NCBI RefSeq assembly: GCF_964204645.1
Contig: NC_134027.1
Coordinates: 4,082,485 to 4,142,484 of the forward strand
Reading direction: 5' to 3'
Source: Tubulanus polymorphus
Taxonomy: Eukaryota > Nemertea > Palaeonemertea > Tubulaniformes > Tubulanidae
Length of the DNA stretch: 60,000 nt
The position numbers and the translations under genes were made by a program. Shown here piece by piece: positions 45,960 to 58,663 of the stretch (position 1 is its first letter; the number at the start of each line of letters is the position of its first letter). The notes beneath the pieces are model-generated. The model saw only the letters and a list, made by a program, of their open reading frames with translations. It was not told the origin of the DNA and searched no databases.

Positions 45960-46200
45960 GGATACTGGCGCCTGCGCCGATGTTTTACTTTAATTCCGTT
46001 GTTATCTCACCGTTGATTGTGACAATGGGTTAAACTGCGTTAGACGCTTCGGTTTACCATGGCAACTAGTCGCCTGGGTACTGGCGCAGTGAACGGAAAG
46101 TGTTGTCGCAGTGTGTGTCAGCACGTTTCTCCGTTTAAAAAGGTGCCCCCTTCGTAAATCAGGGGGGTCTCGACTCGGCGGTTGATGTTTAGCGTTCGTT
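45960..46200 (+). promoter_or_regulatory. CpG-rich promoter-like region with RFX X-box and NRF1-like site
   Basis: Against AT-rich flanks this interval contains GGCGCCTGCGCC (near 45967, close to the NRF1 palindrome), TTTACCATGGCAAC (46053-46066, 13 of 14 matches to the RFX X-box) and further CG dinucleotides. A donor-like AAGAAG|GTGAGTGG at 46349/46350 has no ATG-led frame before it, so the transcript could begin with a noncoding exon of about 100-200 nt. RFX sites are typical of ciliary and some neuronal genes. This may be another promoter of the same large gene. Confidence 0.45.
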
Positions 46201-46598
46201 TTACCCCTTCGAAGAATTAGCGGACGAATCTAAGCAATCGACTAATATTCAATCATAACAGTTTATACGATTATGGATTATATGTGCTGAAATTACTAAC
46301 CCTCATTCAACAGGTTTAAATCAGTATTCTGCGATATCGATATAAGAAGGTGAGTGGAATTTTTGGTGATCTTTGATAAAATGCTTTTTCTGCGGTATGA
46401 TAAAACGGACAGCTCAGTGCATGAGGACTGGTCGCTGTTATTCTACTATTGAAAGGTTTATTGATGTATATTTTGGTAGAATGTTACAGCATGAAGAGCA
46501 GGTGGCTGGCAATAAGACTTTCTTCACAATACATGAGTAACTGCTTTGCATTGCGTGATGAAGAAAAGATCATCGTATGATTTCTCATATTTTCTACT

Positions 46599-46862
46599 AT
46601 GTCAACGTCTCCAGTTTCTACTGAGCTAATTATGATTAATCGTCCGATATTATTGAATAGTTATAAGCAACAAAACATTGTTTTAGTAAAAAATTTTAGA
46701 CTTGTCGCAATCATTGCGTGTAGTACGTATAAAAACCCACAATATCGAAAAAATGATAACTATGAAATCTGTTTTCTTGACGTTTTGGAAAGATTTCTTC
46801 TTTCCATCTCCAGAGATTTATTCATCCGTTTATTGAATAAGTCTCAAGATGGAAAGAAGTAA
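46599..46862 (+). CDS. Candidate 87-aa ORF overlapping a hairpin
   Basis: ATG opens 87 codons, MSTSPVSTELIMINRPILLN onward, to TAA. The last 20 codons coincide with an inverted repeat (46797-46859), so that part is constrained as structure or is coincidental. There is no domain. The frame may be chance around a noncoding hairpin. Confidence 0.2.
   Translation: MSTSPVSTELIMINRPILLNSYKQQNIVLVKNFRLVAIIACSTYKNPQYRKNDNYEICFLDVLERFLLSISRDLFIRLLNKSQDGKK
46797..46859 (+). ncRNA. miRNA-precursor-like hairpin
   Basis: CTTCTTTCCATCT (46797-46809) pairs perfectly with AGATGGAAAGAAG (46847-46859). Pairing resumes inward after a small bulge (AGA and TTATTCA with their complements), leaving a loop of about 8 nt. 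A stem of about 22-25 bp with a bulge and short loop in 63 nt has pre-miRNA geometry. I do not recognise the seed of either arm. A small MITE remnant would look similar. The strand is arbitrary. Confidence 0.3.
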
Positions 46863-49237
46863 TCTTGTATTTCGTTGATATTATGGCTTTCTGTTTATAC
46901 ATTTCTTAGCTGGTTATGTTTTTAATATTCAATGCCTGATATGCTATACAAACGTACAAAATACCTGAGAAGTGAATAGAAACTGATGTTTGTATGTCTA
47001 TCGAACGGAAAGAGTTTTATCGGAAATTTGAACTGTCACGTGTAAATTGGTTATAATTATGGTAGAAAGTGAAATGCTTTGTGTATATTGGAAATGTTCA
47101 TTAAACATTCATTCGTTTTCAAATATTGTCGATTGAGTTTTGATGATCGATCCATGAAGTGAATCATTTGAAGTATTTCAATAACTGTCGAATGCTGTCT
47201 TTGTAAATTCTCTGCTGCTACCGATGGAACTTCTGCAGGTGTGTTTGAATTGATACCTGTTATGAGTTTGAAATTAAGTTTAATTATCGCGACGCGCCTT
47301 TTCACAACTCATAATTGACCAATTCTCTCGCTTTCAATTCCCACTGTTATAAGTTATCTCTCGGAAATTACTGTCTCCAAGGCTTAGAAATTTCTCTGAA
47401 ATGGAACTGTGCGCAAGTTTGATATTGTGAATGCATTCCACAACATGTTTGAATACGTTTTTCACGGCAACCTTAGATCTGAAATTTTTCGAGATTCGGG
47501 GGCCCATCTCACAAAATGATTTACAGTGTCATTAGTCACACGGTACTATTGAAGCTTTGTCATCAGTGAAATAGACCCCAGTTCACTAGTCACTAGATTT
47601 ATGGTTATGTTTATTGAACCCGGGAAATACTATTGAATCTTAAACCGTTGAATACATTAGGGAAACAAGACTTTCTAAGACACCAGTTTATGGTATGAAA
47701 TGACTTGCAAGTGAAAGTTCATTCAGTCTGAAAATGAATCTTGAAAGTTCAGTGATTCTCACTGCACCGTGACCTAGATGTATTGAATTTTAGTTTGATG
47801 TAACATTCGCTCATTATTCATATTTTTGCTGACTCACAGTGGCCAGAATCTGTCATAGAGCATCCACCTCTTATAGTAAACAGTTCATCCATGAAACAAG
47901 TTGTATCTAGAATACTTGAAATCTACCACTGGATTCGGAATCAAATGGATGACTCAAGGATAATACGACTCGAGTATCAGACATTTATATTGTTTATTTC
48001 GGTTTAGAAGAGTCTCGATCGTGGAACCTTCTTTAGAGGAGGAAATCTCATAAACAAGTCCATCATTGTCCTTAATGGGAATTTGTCATTAGAACTGTTT
48101 GATTGTTATTGATCTTAGATTTCTGGATTAGTCATACAAATCTCCTCTTGCCCGAGAATTCATCTCAGTTTTGTAGCTGTTTGATTTGATTGAAGATGAA
48201 TTAACCAATGTCATAAAACTGTTCTTTCTCAAACAGTATTGTGGCCATGCACGCGATTGCGCTCGATGGTGCTGCCATCTGATTAGAGTTCGTGTAACTA
48301 ATGTTACCGACAATAATGTGACAGATGCATTAACACATTGTTATCCCATCCTGACCTCTTCGCTTCAAAGAATATCCATTTGAAATTCTTCAAAAACATA
48401 TGTCACACTGGTTAAACAGTTTAATCTAGCAGTAGTCTCATCAAGTCAACCTGTTACCACCACCACACTGTCAAAATTTCATCTTATTAATCAAACATTC
48501 GAATAGTCCATCAGGGAAGCAGAATTTGACTGGACCATTTTCAAATAATGCTACTTTTCATATAGAAAAATCTTATTAGGCCTATATGTGTATGGTATCA
48601 ATATACATGTAATATCTGTATTTTAAGACTTTTAGAAAAATGTCAAGTTTTATTGATATAAATCATTGAATAGTACTACTACTTGCCTATAGGCAGGTGA
48701 TAGTAGTTAGTGTATTTACCACGATCAATTATTTATTGGTTATCTTTCATTCTGATGGATTGTCACACTATACGATGATGACTGAATGGAATACAACCTA
48801 CACATGTACAACGTAGCTATTAAAACTGTCACTATTAAATACGTCATCATTGTGTCACATCGCTCTGATGTGAGGTCGGATTTGCAGCTATTATCTTATT
48901 GGATGATTGCGATAAAAGACACAAGAGTTTATCGATTTATTCCGCAAGTAAACAGTTACCTATACTTCATATACATACATACATTCATACAGACGCACAC
49001 AGATGTTGTTATAAATAATGCACTGTATAGGATTAATAGTGGGAATATCTTCTCAGTACTGATGTCTCGGTTCAAGTGACAAATACAGTTTATTTCCTAC
49101 ACCACATGGATTAGATAATATTAACTATGATAAGAGAGACTCATTCAACCTGGTGAGTTCAAATGTTTGGTTCGTTCAGATTGTGCCGATGATTTTTCAT
49201 TTAACAATTACTCCAGCTGTCATTCTATAATCATAAT
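46863..49237. other. Intron-like stretch
   Basis: No supported gene. Minus-strand ORF 48128-48313 and its plus-strand shadow are incidental. A short ATG-to-donor frame at 49112-49137 (ACCTG|GTGAGTT, phase 2, eight codons) is too weak to call as an exon. Confidence 0.35.
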
Positions 49238-49486
49238 TTGCGTGTGTTGGTTTTGTCTGCACTTTCGTTTGAATTTTTAAACCGCATTCTTTTTCTGATC
49301 GGAAACCGGCGCAAACATTTTTCAAATTTTTTCGACTCAAAAGGCTCTTCAGTCGGAAAGAGGACTAGCTATTATGTTGTAGTCATGAAGAGACACCACA
49401 TCCTCGGTTATTGTTGGAAGAACCGGGAGTACAAAAATATGAATTATAGCCATTATAGACCATCTTCCGACAACATTTTACAATAG
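49238..49486 (+). CDS. Candidate 82-codon open frame
   Basis: A frame with protein-like basic and aromatic sequence (KHFSNFFDSKGSSVGKRTSY, then MKRHHILGYCWKNREYKNMN) ends at TAG. The first true ATG is internal and would give 33 residues. No strong donor or acceptor brackets it. Unrecognised. Confidence 0.2.
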   Translation: MRVLVLSALSFEFLNRILFLIGNRRKHFSNFFDSKGSSVGKRTSYYVVVMKRHHILGYCWKNREYKNMNYSHYRPSSDNILQ

Positions 49487-49489
49487 GTT

Positions 49490-52400
49490 TGATTTATGTA
49501 ATTTTTGAGGTATTACGTATACCGGGTATACATATCAGTCAACAGGCTCTTTACAATATAGAACCTCATTTATATATGATATGCTTTTGATATGTATTTT
49601 AGATGAATATTGATTCAATCCTTAATTAAAGCATCACTGATGTGCTTGTTCCAGTTCTGGAAGGAAGTGCAGCTCCCCTAGATATTCATTCTCAGTGACT
49701 GCATGTTTCCTGTTCTGTATTTCATGTTAATGGGGGAGGGAGGTGTTACTTGTTCAATCGTGTTGGTTTCGATTTCATTTCTCATTTATTATCGAACGTC
49801 ATGGTTCATTCCCACGCTGGTTTTTATAACCATGAGAATACGTCTCTAACACCTACAATATCAATCTCGCACACAATAAAAACGTTTCTAATCATGCGAG
49901 AATTTAGTTGAATTCTAGTCTTTGGTTCCGTGTATCAATGAATATCAATAAATATCGCTTCACCCTTTCATGTCTCTATGTCACGCTTTGTCAATGAGTT
50001 CTCGGAATAGGTAAACTGTATCTCGCACGCAGAGACAATAGGATCCTAGTATGAGATTAATTAAGAATCTAAGAATAGATTCCCAGTGTGTGAGTCATTA
50101 CATTGTGCCGACAAAGTTAGGTGTTGGCGAATTCGTAACGGAGTGTATAGCATAGCTGGTGGATCGATAAATTCAGTGATGGCTGCAAACTGCTATAATA
50201 CAAATAATAATGGCCGGTTGTCGGTCGGTCGCTAGTCATCAAACACGGATATATTGTGTAGTGCTTTCATGGAAAAAAACTCACCGATCGGCTTTGATTG
50301 CCTAGATTTTTCGGCATGTCGACTAATCACCCGGTTTTCTACCTGGCAAGTGGAAGAAAAATAGCGGGTAGCTTTGTTATTGAAATGAAGAATACACAAT
50401 GTTGTATGTGTGGTGTGTGTAAAACGTAGGGTCATAGACAGGCCGACAGGATTCATCAAACATTCTAGCCCGGTCACGATTTTCGGATATATCAAATCTT
50501 TGGACTCAATAATGGATTGAAAGATTGAGATCGATTTAGGTTCTAAGTAGAATATTCAGCATGGCTACTAAACATAGTCAGGGGTATGTATATCATCATA
50601 TAGACAGGCAGTACATGTTTCAGATACTGAATGTATTTGAGTTGAATGGGAATCGAACTATCAAATACTATTGACTGTAGAATAATCTCAGTTGATATCT
50701 GATTCGATGCATGTTTCGTATCAAAAATTCATAATGAATTTTTGTTCATATACATTCATATACATATATATATTTGTTGAAATGAGAATGAACTGTCTGT
50801 CTTATAGAAAAATCATTGAACATTTATCTCGAATTTCCCTCTGATTCTTGTTCTCTCGATGTATTGTATTTATTATGTATATTCAAACTTCATTAATGAT
50901 TTCTGACAGAAGTCAATTGATCCAAACGCTTTCTGCCCTGGCGAGTGAGTGAGGACTAGCGTATATACATAAACTGTGTGCTGATCATATTGTCATAGCG
51001 CGATTACATAATAAAAGTAAAGCCTTCAATTCTCACCACAGTGTCGTCCACACATGAACCACACATGAACGAAACAGTGTTCACAGAACTGCCGAGGTGA
51101 TTGTCTGACTAGGATGTGTTTTGAATGTGTAACCATCAGCAACCGTGTGAAATTATCCCAAACCTATATATCGGGATATTTGTGGCTCTGATTGTTGCTT
51201 TAGTTTTCGCTGATTGATCGGAAACCAGCTGAATTTATATTCCGATCGGGCATTGTATGAATAGTTGGCATGGAAACTGGTCACCCTGTTTTTGACAGTA
51301 CTAGAGGACTGTGTTAGGTTCGTCTGCAGTATGGATACTTATTTCGAACCCAACGACGAATAGAAAGAATCATGACTTCACGCGTGAAAAACATAGAAGA
51401 AAGGTATTAGTTTAGTATGTGTACTGATTGCTGGTAGAAAATGAATGAAAAATCTATTCCGAAATGGCTTCAATTGGTTTTATAGCATTATGGGAATATG
51501 TTCACGCAGTCGTTAGTGTTGCTGTCATTTGTGTCAGTCGATAAATGTTGAGTAAACGAAAATATCGAATTTCAATCAACGACTGACAAAAAAGATATTG
51601 GTTTTTGACGGTATATTTCGGTATTCTCAGTAACAGGTTAGTTTCATACACACTATCGATTATGGATGGCATATGATGCGATGTGGGCTTCGGCAATGGT
51701 TCATTTGTATGCGCTACCACGAGCAGTGTAGCATCATAAACCATTTTCCGGCTGTGCAGCTACAGGTCCATATATCCTTATCTGAAACATCTACAGTGGT
51801 TAGATATCTTAGATTTCTCATTCCTGGGTCGTTTTTTTTTTACCAGAGAGACTGGTTGATTATGAGGTTTATGGTTTTTATGGACACCTATTATTAATTC
51901 ATACGATGAATTCTTGCCCGTATTATAATTTAACGTCAGATTTTTCATTTCCCTCAAGGCGCTCGGATGATTGTCATTCTTTAGGCTACAACTTTACTAC
52001 GTGAATAGTTTGTACTCTATCATCAACATCCGATACGATTGAGAAATTAAATAACTATATCTCAGTTTGATGTAGCTAGGGCACGAGTAATGAACACTGA
52101 TTGCGTCGAAAATCCCGAACTCAGAAAGAAAAACGTCGAGTTCGGAAAGGTTACCTTTAGTTAATGATGTATTTTCAACTATATTCTAATTAGGACAATG
52201 CAAATAAAGCATTTCATATCACATTGATGACGGGCCTCATGTTATCATTTGAGACTCTACAAATACAAACCTACTCATTTGCCTGAATCTTCATTACATT
52301 GATAAAACAAAATAGGGACGGTATTATGGCTATAATACATAGTATTAATTAGCACGAATCGTTTGCCTATTGATTTAGTGTATACTACATCAGGCGGCAT

Positions 52401-55400
52401 GGGAAATAGGAAGGAACCCTATGTTGGTATAAACTCGGTTAATCCTGAAAGTAATTACTTTAATGCACATCTCGGTGATGAAGCGCCATGTCTCTGATGC
52501 TTTGAATCCAATTGATCTTTTACTGTACCCGTAATAGACATTACCAAAAGCTGAACGATCTTAAATTGGAAGTTTTCATGTCAGCGACTTCGTCCTTTAA
52601 AGTGTGACACAAGGTTAAGATAAAATGTAGAAAGTCTGTAGTCTTGAAACTGCTATGAGGTGAAGAATTGGTTTGTAACATGTATGATAGAACCTCGGCT
52701 ATCCTGAATGTACTGTTGCTGCATAATATTTCATGGCTGGTGATCAGGTAATTGTGTTACTGTAATGTCATCTTGTATTAGTCATCGTGCATCCATCATG
52801 TTGGATATATTACATTGAGAAAGTGACAGTTCTGTCATTGCAGTTACATAGAACTGTAAACCATTGCAGGATGAAACCAGAACTTCTTACAGAATCGTCT
52901 TTCACTCTTCACTCTTCCTCTCGCGCTCGTTTTAGATCTCAGTGCATTTTATGGTTGTTTTTTCTTTAAGAAATAAGGTGTATGGTTTATGAATGAATAA
53001 TCTTGACCTATTGAATTATAATGAGCTTCGGTTGGAAGTTTTTACAAAAGGTTTTTTGACTCGGTCTGACGAAATGGCTTATTATTGACCTCTGTTGTAC
53101 TGAATGAAGTCTGAAGCATTGTACAATTATTTCTGATTCCATTCCGAGTTTATTGCTAGAGTTTTATGCTGCCCACTGTTATTATGATTCCAGTAATGGC
53201 ATTAAGAGACCTTCGAGGTTTTCAGTCAGAAAGTTCAACTGGTGAACAGTTAGACTGGTTGCCCTCTCAAAGGGTCACTGTCTCACTGTCTTATACTAGA
53301 TATTCCAGTAGAAATTTGTTAGTTCTGTTGCGACACATAGTCCCCAAAATTCTATAGTTCCAGAATTTCACTGGGAATACAAATAAAAGTGGTTATTGAA
53401 CCTAATACGCATATGTGAAGATAAACTCTGGGGGATACTGTCATCAAAAATGTATTAACAGCAAATTAGCATTGCAATTCCGTTAATAGGAAAAACGATT
53501 TGTAGAACAATTTGTCTGTGTACAGTATTTTACCATCAAATATGAATTAATTATTGTCTCTTCTGAGTTCAACAATATATTCACTGATAGGTTGGGAAAT
53601 AGTGTGTTTTTCTGGTGTTTATTACAATGTAGATTAAGATCAAGTAAAACTTGTCATCTGTTTTAAGTTTTTAGCACTGGGGTAGCTTAGTTTTCTGCCC
53701 GATATATTTTCAGTTATGCGCAGAAAATCAGCTCTATTTGGGTTTAGTGTGCTGATTGGGTCTAGTGATTTACAAATTGAGGATTAAAATAGTTCAGTAA
53801 ATGCTCGGGTTGTTCAGGAAAAATGCACCCAAATATATACAGCCAATATGCATGTAAAAGTTCGAAACATTTGAATGTGGTCAGTTCAGGCATAAAAACT
53901 GAAATGACAACGCAGAAGATTAAACTAGAAAGGCAAAGGTATTTTTGAATAAATTCATTATTTCATAGTTTTTAGTTGGAGATTGTGAAGCTGAAATTTG
54001 TATTGTAACAGGATGTTTTGAATCAAATTGACCTCGTGTTAATCATTGGGAACCTATTTCTAAGAGGTCTGGGTCTATTGTTATATGGATATTTACTAGG
54101 AAATGCTGACCAGTGTCCTTTAGAAGACATGTAAGGGTAATGAGTCAGACCTATAGCCTGAGAAAATGCATTATCAATACCGGTACATTAAGCCTTAGCC
54201 ACGTACAAATTCTGACATCTTAAAATGAAAGTGTATCAGGAAATCTTTGATCCACTTCAGTATGTTTACTGAATGTCTGTTGATATGTACCTGGCAATAA
54301 AACACTTCACTATGCGAAAAAAATATGTTAAAATGTGTTCATTTGCATGATGTCTCCTCTTTTATGTGTCGTGTGGTTATATTTTCTATTGTGCGCCTGT
54401 GACGAAATAAAAGCCGTCATTGTGCTGAATGTAGTAGTGACGCGTTTCTGTGACAACCCATCGGGTTCTGACCGGACAGGTTTTTCTTGAAATCTGAAAT
54501 CTACAGGTTATATTTGCTTCGTCCAGGGAAGTGTACCTGACAGATGGACATGCCACGCTTCATCGTCCGGCAGTTTAAGGTGAATTTTGACTATTCAGTT
54601 GTGTAGGTGCATTCGCGATATCGACAGATGTCCTTTTACCCGTGTTATCCATTTTATTTGTGCATTTCGCTCATTGCTTTATGGACTATTAAGTGAACAT
54701 ACTTATTTGTGATAAATCCGTGGATTCGTATTGTCGCCGAATGCCTGATTTTAGAGCTGGTCATTCGCACTTCTATCTGACTGGATGAGGAAGCTAGTAT
54801 CATCAATTATACTTCGAATATCAGATTGTAAGTACTCAGTAAATTGTTAAGAGAAATGTTGTTTTATAGAATGGAGGGAAATTTCACATCTGTTTTGTGA
54901 ATTTCATTCATCAGTTATGAATTGATATGTGAATTTGGCTCGAACTGTCCATAATATTTCCTGCTTTCATCGGGTTTCGGTCTTCATGCATTGAACAGTC
55001 AATCTATTGAATGACTTCTTACTTTGTGAGGATAAATCGTCATTTAAGAAGCAACAGCTGTATTTTTTTTAGCGATTTTAACTGACAGATGTTACCTTTT
55101 GTATATCTGTTTCAATTTAGTTTCTATTTTCTGGAAGTGAGTAATATAGCAGCGTTTGCTACATTAGATGGATGATATACTTTAACGGTGAGTTTTTCTT
55201 CAAGGTGGTAGAACTTTAAGAGTTTGAGTAAATATTTGTCGATTCTTAAAGCAATTAGTGATTTTGTATATAAATCATCGGAATGAATCTGTGTGTGGTT
55301 CAACGGCAGGGAATGAGGATACCTTTACGAAATCATCACAGTTTTAAACATCATTTGTGGAAATCATTTCAGTCTCAATCCGCCTAATACTGGTAAATGC

Positions 55401-56469
55401 GTGATTGTTTCGATGTCTAGAAGTCTTTAATGAAAGAAAAGAGCAAGTCTAGGTTCTGATGAATTCTAGGAATTGATGAATGACAGTTAGTCCTCTGAGA
55501 AGTCGCTTTATCGCATCACGCACGCCTGACTATTGTCCGGAGAGATGTTATTTCTATAATCGCAGAAGATTCTTTCTATGATTCGGTGGTATTTCAACGA
55601 CCCAAATAAGGAAAACATGCGACAAGGAGCAATTTCATAGAGACTCCATCGTGCATTGCGATGTGGTTTTAATCTGCAGTCCAAAATAGAAAGTAGAAGT
55701 TGCGGAAGAATAGAATTCTAATGACGTGAGAAGTAAATAGCTTTAAGATGACTTGCATCTTATGCGTATGACATCATTAACTATAGAATCCAATAAACCT
55801 AATAATACTCGATTATTTGTGAATTGTGTCGTAGACTTGAGGTGGGTGTTCTTGACTGGGTTTTATGCGTAGTCGATGCCATAATTATCCATATGAATAT
55901 TGCATTTGAATATAGATTGGCGAACTGGTTACTGTCAGTTATAGCATTACTGGCCTCATGACGTGAAAATTACTCTATAATCTCACAGACTGACACAATT
56001 ATAAGCCTGGTATTAGTTACTCCCGATGACCTCAAGTTGGATAAAACTTTTCATTTCTTTACATTAATTGCGGTATTCAGTATTCAGTATATGCTGCATG
56101 TATTGACTATTGTTGGCTCTCTTCAAGAAAGGTCGATCCATATAAGGCTTTGGTATTCGATGCGAGATTTTGAATATTTGAATCAGGGTGGTATGATACC
56201 GTTATCATGTGGGTGTTTGAGGAATCCGATGACGAAATGAATTTTTTGATGACGTTATTCTTCGATCAAATCTTTATTAAATGATAGATATTTACCTGGC
56301 GTTCGTGGAAGGTAAAACGACTTGTTCATTCTCTCCTCAGAGAACGATCGTCGGGTGTAACATCAAAATCAACTGATCAAAGCGATATTCATTAGTGATC
56401 GATCATATTTCATTAGCTCTAACTGTAGCAAGTCTTCATATAGTGATGATTATGAAGTGAATCGCTTGA
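49490..56469. other. Long gene-poor stretch
   Basis: Seven kilobases without a supported gene. Open frames at 50232 (minus), 51502 (minus), 51673, 52787 and 53166 (plus) lack splice or promoter logic. Several ATG-to-donor combinations occur: 53914 (MTTQKIKLERQ before AG|GTATTT, phase 2), 54554 (MDMPRFIVRQFK before GTGAAT, phase 0) and 54786 (14 codons before GTAAGTAC, phase 1). Such mixtures of phase show the chance background. Confidence 0.4.
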
Positions 56470-56580
56470 GGCTATACAGACCTATAGGGTAAGGAATAAT
56501 AGTAACAGGCTCTACAGACCTTCAGGGTAAGGAGTAATAGTAACAGGCTATACAGACCTTCAGGGTTAGGAGTAATATTA
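56470..56580. repeat. Tandem repeat, three copies of a 38-bp unit
   Basis: Units starting at 56470, 56508 and 56546 (GGCTATACAGACCT, then AGGGTAAGGA and TAATAGTAACA) differ at a few positions; the third is slightly truncated. No coding frame is preserved through it. Confidence 0.85.
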
Positions 56581-56960
56581 ATGATTTGTTATATTTGAAA
56601 TCTGAATTGAACGCATTGATGGAGACATCTTGATGGTACAAACTGTGATCTGTAGTGCAGGGGAGGGATGCTGACAATGTCAGCTCTATGTGTATAAATA
56701 AATTGAACACATTTGAATTACCGGATAGATTTAGTCGGATCCCTGCCTGGATTGTAGCTCCTAGACTCCTGCCATATAGTGGTGTAATTACAGTGTTTAT
56801 GGGTTCATTGCCTGATATGTTCAGCTCTTCGGCATATGCTTGCATAATTTCTTGCAACCCGACAATGCTTGGCTATAAGTGGGATTTCCGAAGGAAACTT
56901 CTTCAAAATCGACTATTTTCAATATTCAATGAGTTTTCAAGTGATGGTCAGATGATGTAA
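56581..56960. other. Stretch open on both strands, possible exon or transposon remnant
   Basis: A 111-codon minus-strand frame (56522-56857, starting MQEIMQAYAEELNISGNEPI) overlaps a 101-codon plus-strand frame (56655-56960). Composition is slightly more GC-rich than the flanks. Either strand could carry an exon, but neither shows a recognised domain or good splice sites, and a degraded mobile element is equally possible. Confidence 0.3.
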
Positions 56961-57567
56961 TCTTTCATTTTTGGTCCAACACCCCTTGAATGAAAATATT
57001 TTTCGGTTTTCAAAATGCACCAATCAAATTCGTGATTAGCAGAATGTTTCTACAGTTTGGTCAAGTATTTACTATAACAATGTTGATGAAGTACAAAAGT
57101 TGACTAGGACCTTTGAACCCATTGAATTATGTTTTAAGTTGTTGTACAAACTGATTTAGTTCATTAGTTTGGACAACATGCACTAACCATTTTCCATTGT
57201 TCATGTAAAGACACTCATTCATTAACAATTAGCAACCAATAGGTGAGGTGGTTCAGCTACTAATTCCACTAAATTAGCGTTTAGATTCTGATACATCCAG
57301 ACTTACTGTCTATTCAGCTATTGGTTAATTTGAATAGCACCTTATTCACTAGGGTTTGACACCTGCTCCAGTCTAATGTACAAGACCAGTCTCTCAGGGG
57401 GCATACACATAACTGTCTCCTCACGAGCTAAGTGGAGAATTCTATCCTGATAATCAGGTATAATACATATACGTGAACAGTAGGACAGTAGGATTACACG
57501 GGATATGAATGGATTTTATGATCATTTGCACCACAATAGATGATCAAAAACAGTGATAATCTGGGAA

Positions 57568-57574
57568 TATATAG
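57568..57574 (+). promoter_or_regulatory. TATA-like box for the exon at 57621
   Basis: TATATAG lies 53 bp before the ATG; a start near 57598 would give a short leader. An upstream ATG at 57598 opens a four-codon uORF (MGVN) closing at 57612. Motif-based. Confidence 0.3.
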
Positions 57575-57620
57575 TTATCATCGTGTTGAACTGATTCATG
57601 GGCGTTAATTAATATCGACA

Positions 57621-57706
57621 ATGCCTCCGTCAGTAGACTTTGATGAAGATGATCTGGAATCGTCTTTTCATAGGAAACCGAGTTTAAGGCGAGCGAGAGC
57701 TTTCAG
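57621..57706 (+). CDS. Candidate alternative first exon, acidic start then RKPSLRR
   Basis: ATG with A at -3 opens 28 codons ending TTTCAG|GTAAAT in phase 2 (completed residue Arg or Ser). The peptide runs MPPSVDFDEDDLESSFHRKP and then SLRRARAF: an acidic segment followed by a strongly basic one containing R-K-P-S, a good consensus for PKA or a related basophilic kinase. Codons are CpG-rich (CCG, TCG, GCG, CGA) compared with the flanks, and the stop follows the donor at once. A TATA-like element and a tiny uORF lie upstream. With 58647 and 59775 it forms a group of three phase-2 starts in about 2.2 kb at the right end of the window, presumably approaching the common exon. Best composition of the series; no family recognised. 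Confidence 0.55.
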
Positions 57707-58560
57707 GTAAATTTATCAATTCAGTAGAGATATATGTTATGTGAGAAGTTGCTAACATTTTCATTTAATAACTTTTTAGGCGTATAGTATATCAGGTGAT
57801 ATATGTTCATCTTTATCATGTCAGGTATCATCTGCTTCGATAGTTTTAAACTGCCTTTGTTCGTGTCTGGCTCTGTGCACACTTCTATGTTTATCAATGG
57901 TGGGGGTTGATGTTCTTTTTGTGGCAAGTATTATGTTATGCTAGACATGTGTTATCAAAGCAGGACTACGTTCTGATAGCATCAACATGGCAGTCACATG
58001 ACTGACAGGTGAAACAAATCATTTAGTGAACACAAAGAGTCATCTCCTTCACCAAAAATTCAGATCAGGGCTGTACATTTTGATGTGCAAATATGAGTTA
58101 AAATGTAGATAGAAGCCCTTTGGTAAATTGGTAGATTCAGAGAACCCCCTGTAGCTAATCCTATTGCGCTCGACGGTTTCTGAAAGCCACAAGTAATATT
58201 TTTTTCTGGAATTGTTTGGATTAGAAATAGCCCTACAAAGATAAATCCATTATTTTGTCTGGGAGTTGTGGTTTCGAAAACTAACTCACATCACAACAAA
58301 ATGCTCTTTGAAAGGTTCAGTTGGGAAAAGTGGCGGATTATATTTCATCGCATAGTAGCCTTTTGTTAGTTAAAAACCACCAGAGAATTATTTCTAAGAA
58401 ATGTTAGTATCATGTATAAGAAATATATCCTGATTCATACTATAAGAATATTACTTTACTCAGTCATGCTGTAGATGAACTATTCATTATTTTGAGACTG
58501 AGCGTTTGGTGTCAGGTCATCATTCGAACAGATAAAATTACTGTTAAATGATTATGAGTT

Positions 58561-58568
58561 TATATACG
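58561..58568 (+). promoter_or_regulatory. TATA-like box (TATATACG)
   Basis: Located 86 bp before the ATG at 58647, allowing a start near 58590 and a leader of about 55 nt. Inferred. Confidence 0.25.
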
Positions 58569-58646
58569 CGCGTAATGATTAGCCTTTAGTAACTCAACAG
58601 CAGATAGCACAGCATCAGTATCGAGGCAAACAGCTGAGGAATAAGC

Positions 58647-58663
58647 ATGGTTGGAATAGTCAG
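58647..58663 (+). CDS. Candidate very short first exon, MVGIV
   Basis: ATG in optimal context (A at -3, G at +4) opens five codons plus AG, ending GTCAG|GTAAAA in phase 2. It is too short for composition to help; support is Kozak context, donor, a TATA-like box and matching phase between two better exons. Confidence 0.25.

Noticed and set aside
49112-49137. Eight codons before ACCTG|GTGAGTT, phase 2
   Set aside because: Poor start context; completion with A would give a stop codon.
53166-53357. 63-codon ORF MLPTVIMIPVMALRDLRGFQ onward
   Set aside because: Protein-like in part, but followed by non-consensus GTCACT and with no promoter or partner; kept out of the gene list.
53914-53938. MTTQKIKLERQ plus AG before GTATTT, phase 2
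   Set aside because: Donor too weak and exon too short to separate from chance despite matching phase.
54786-54828. 14 codons before GTAAGTAC
   Set aside because: Phase 1 and very short; consistent with the chance background of ATG-to-donor frames.
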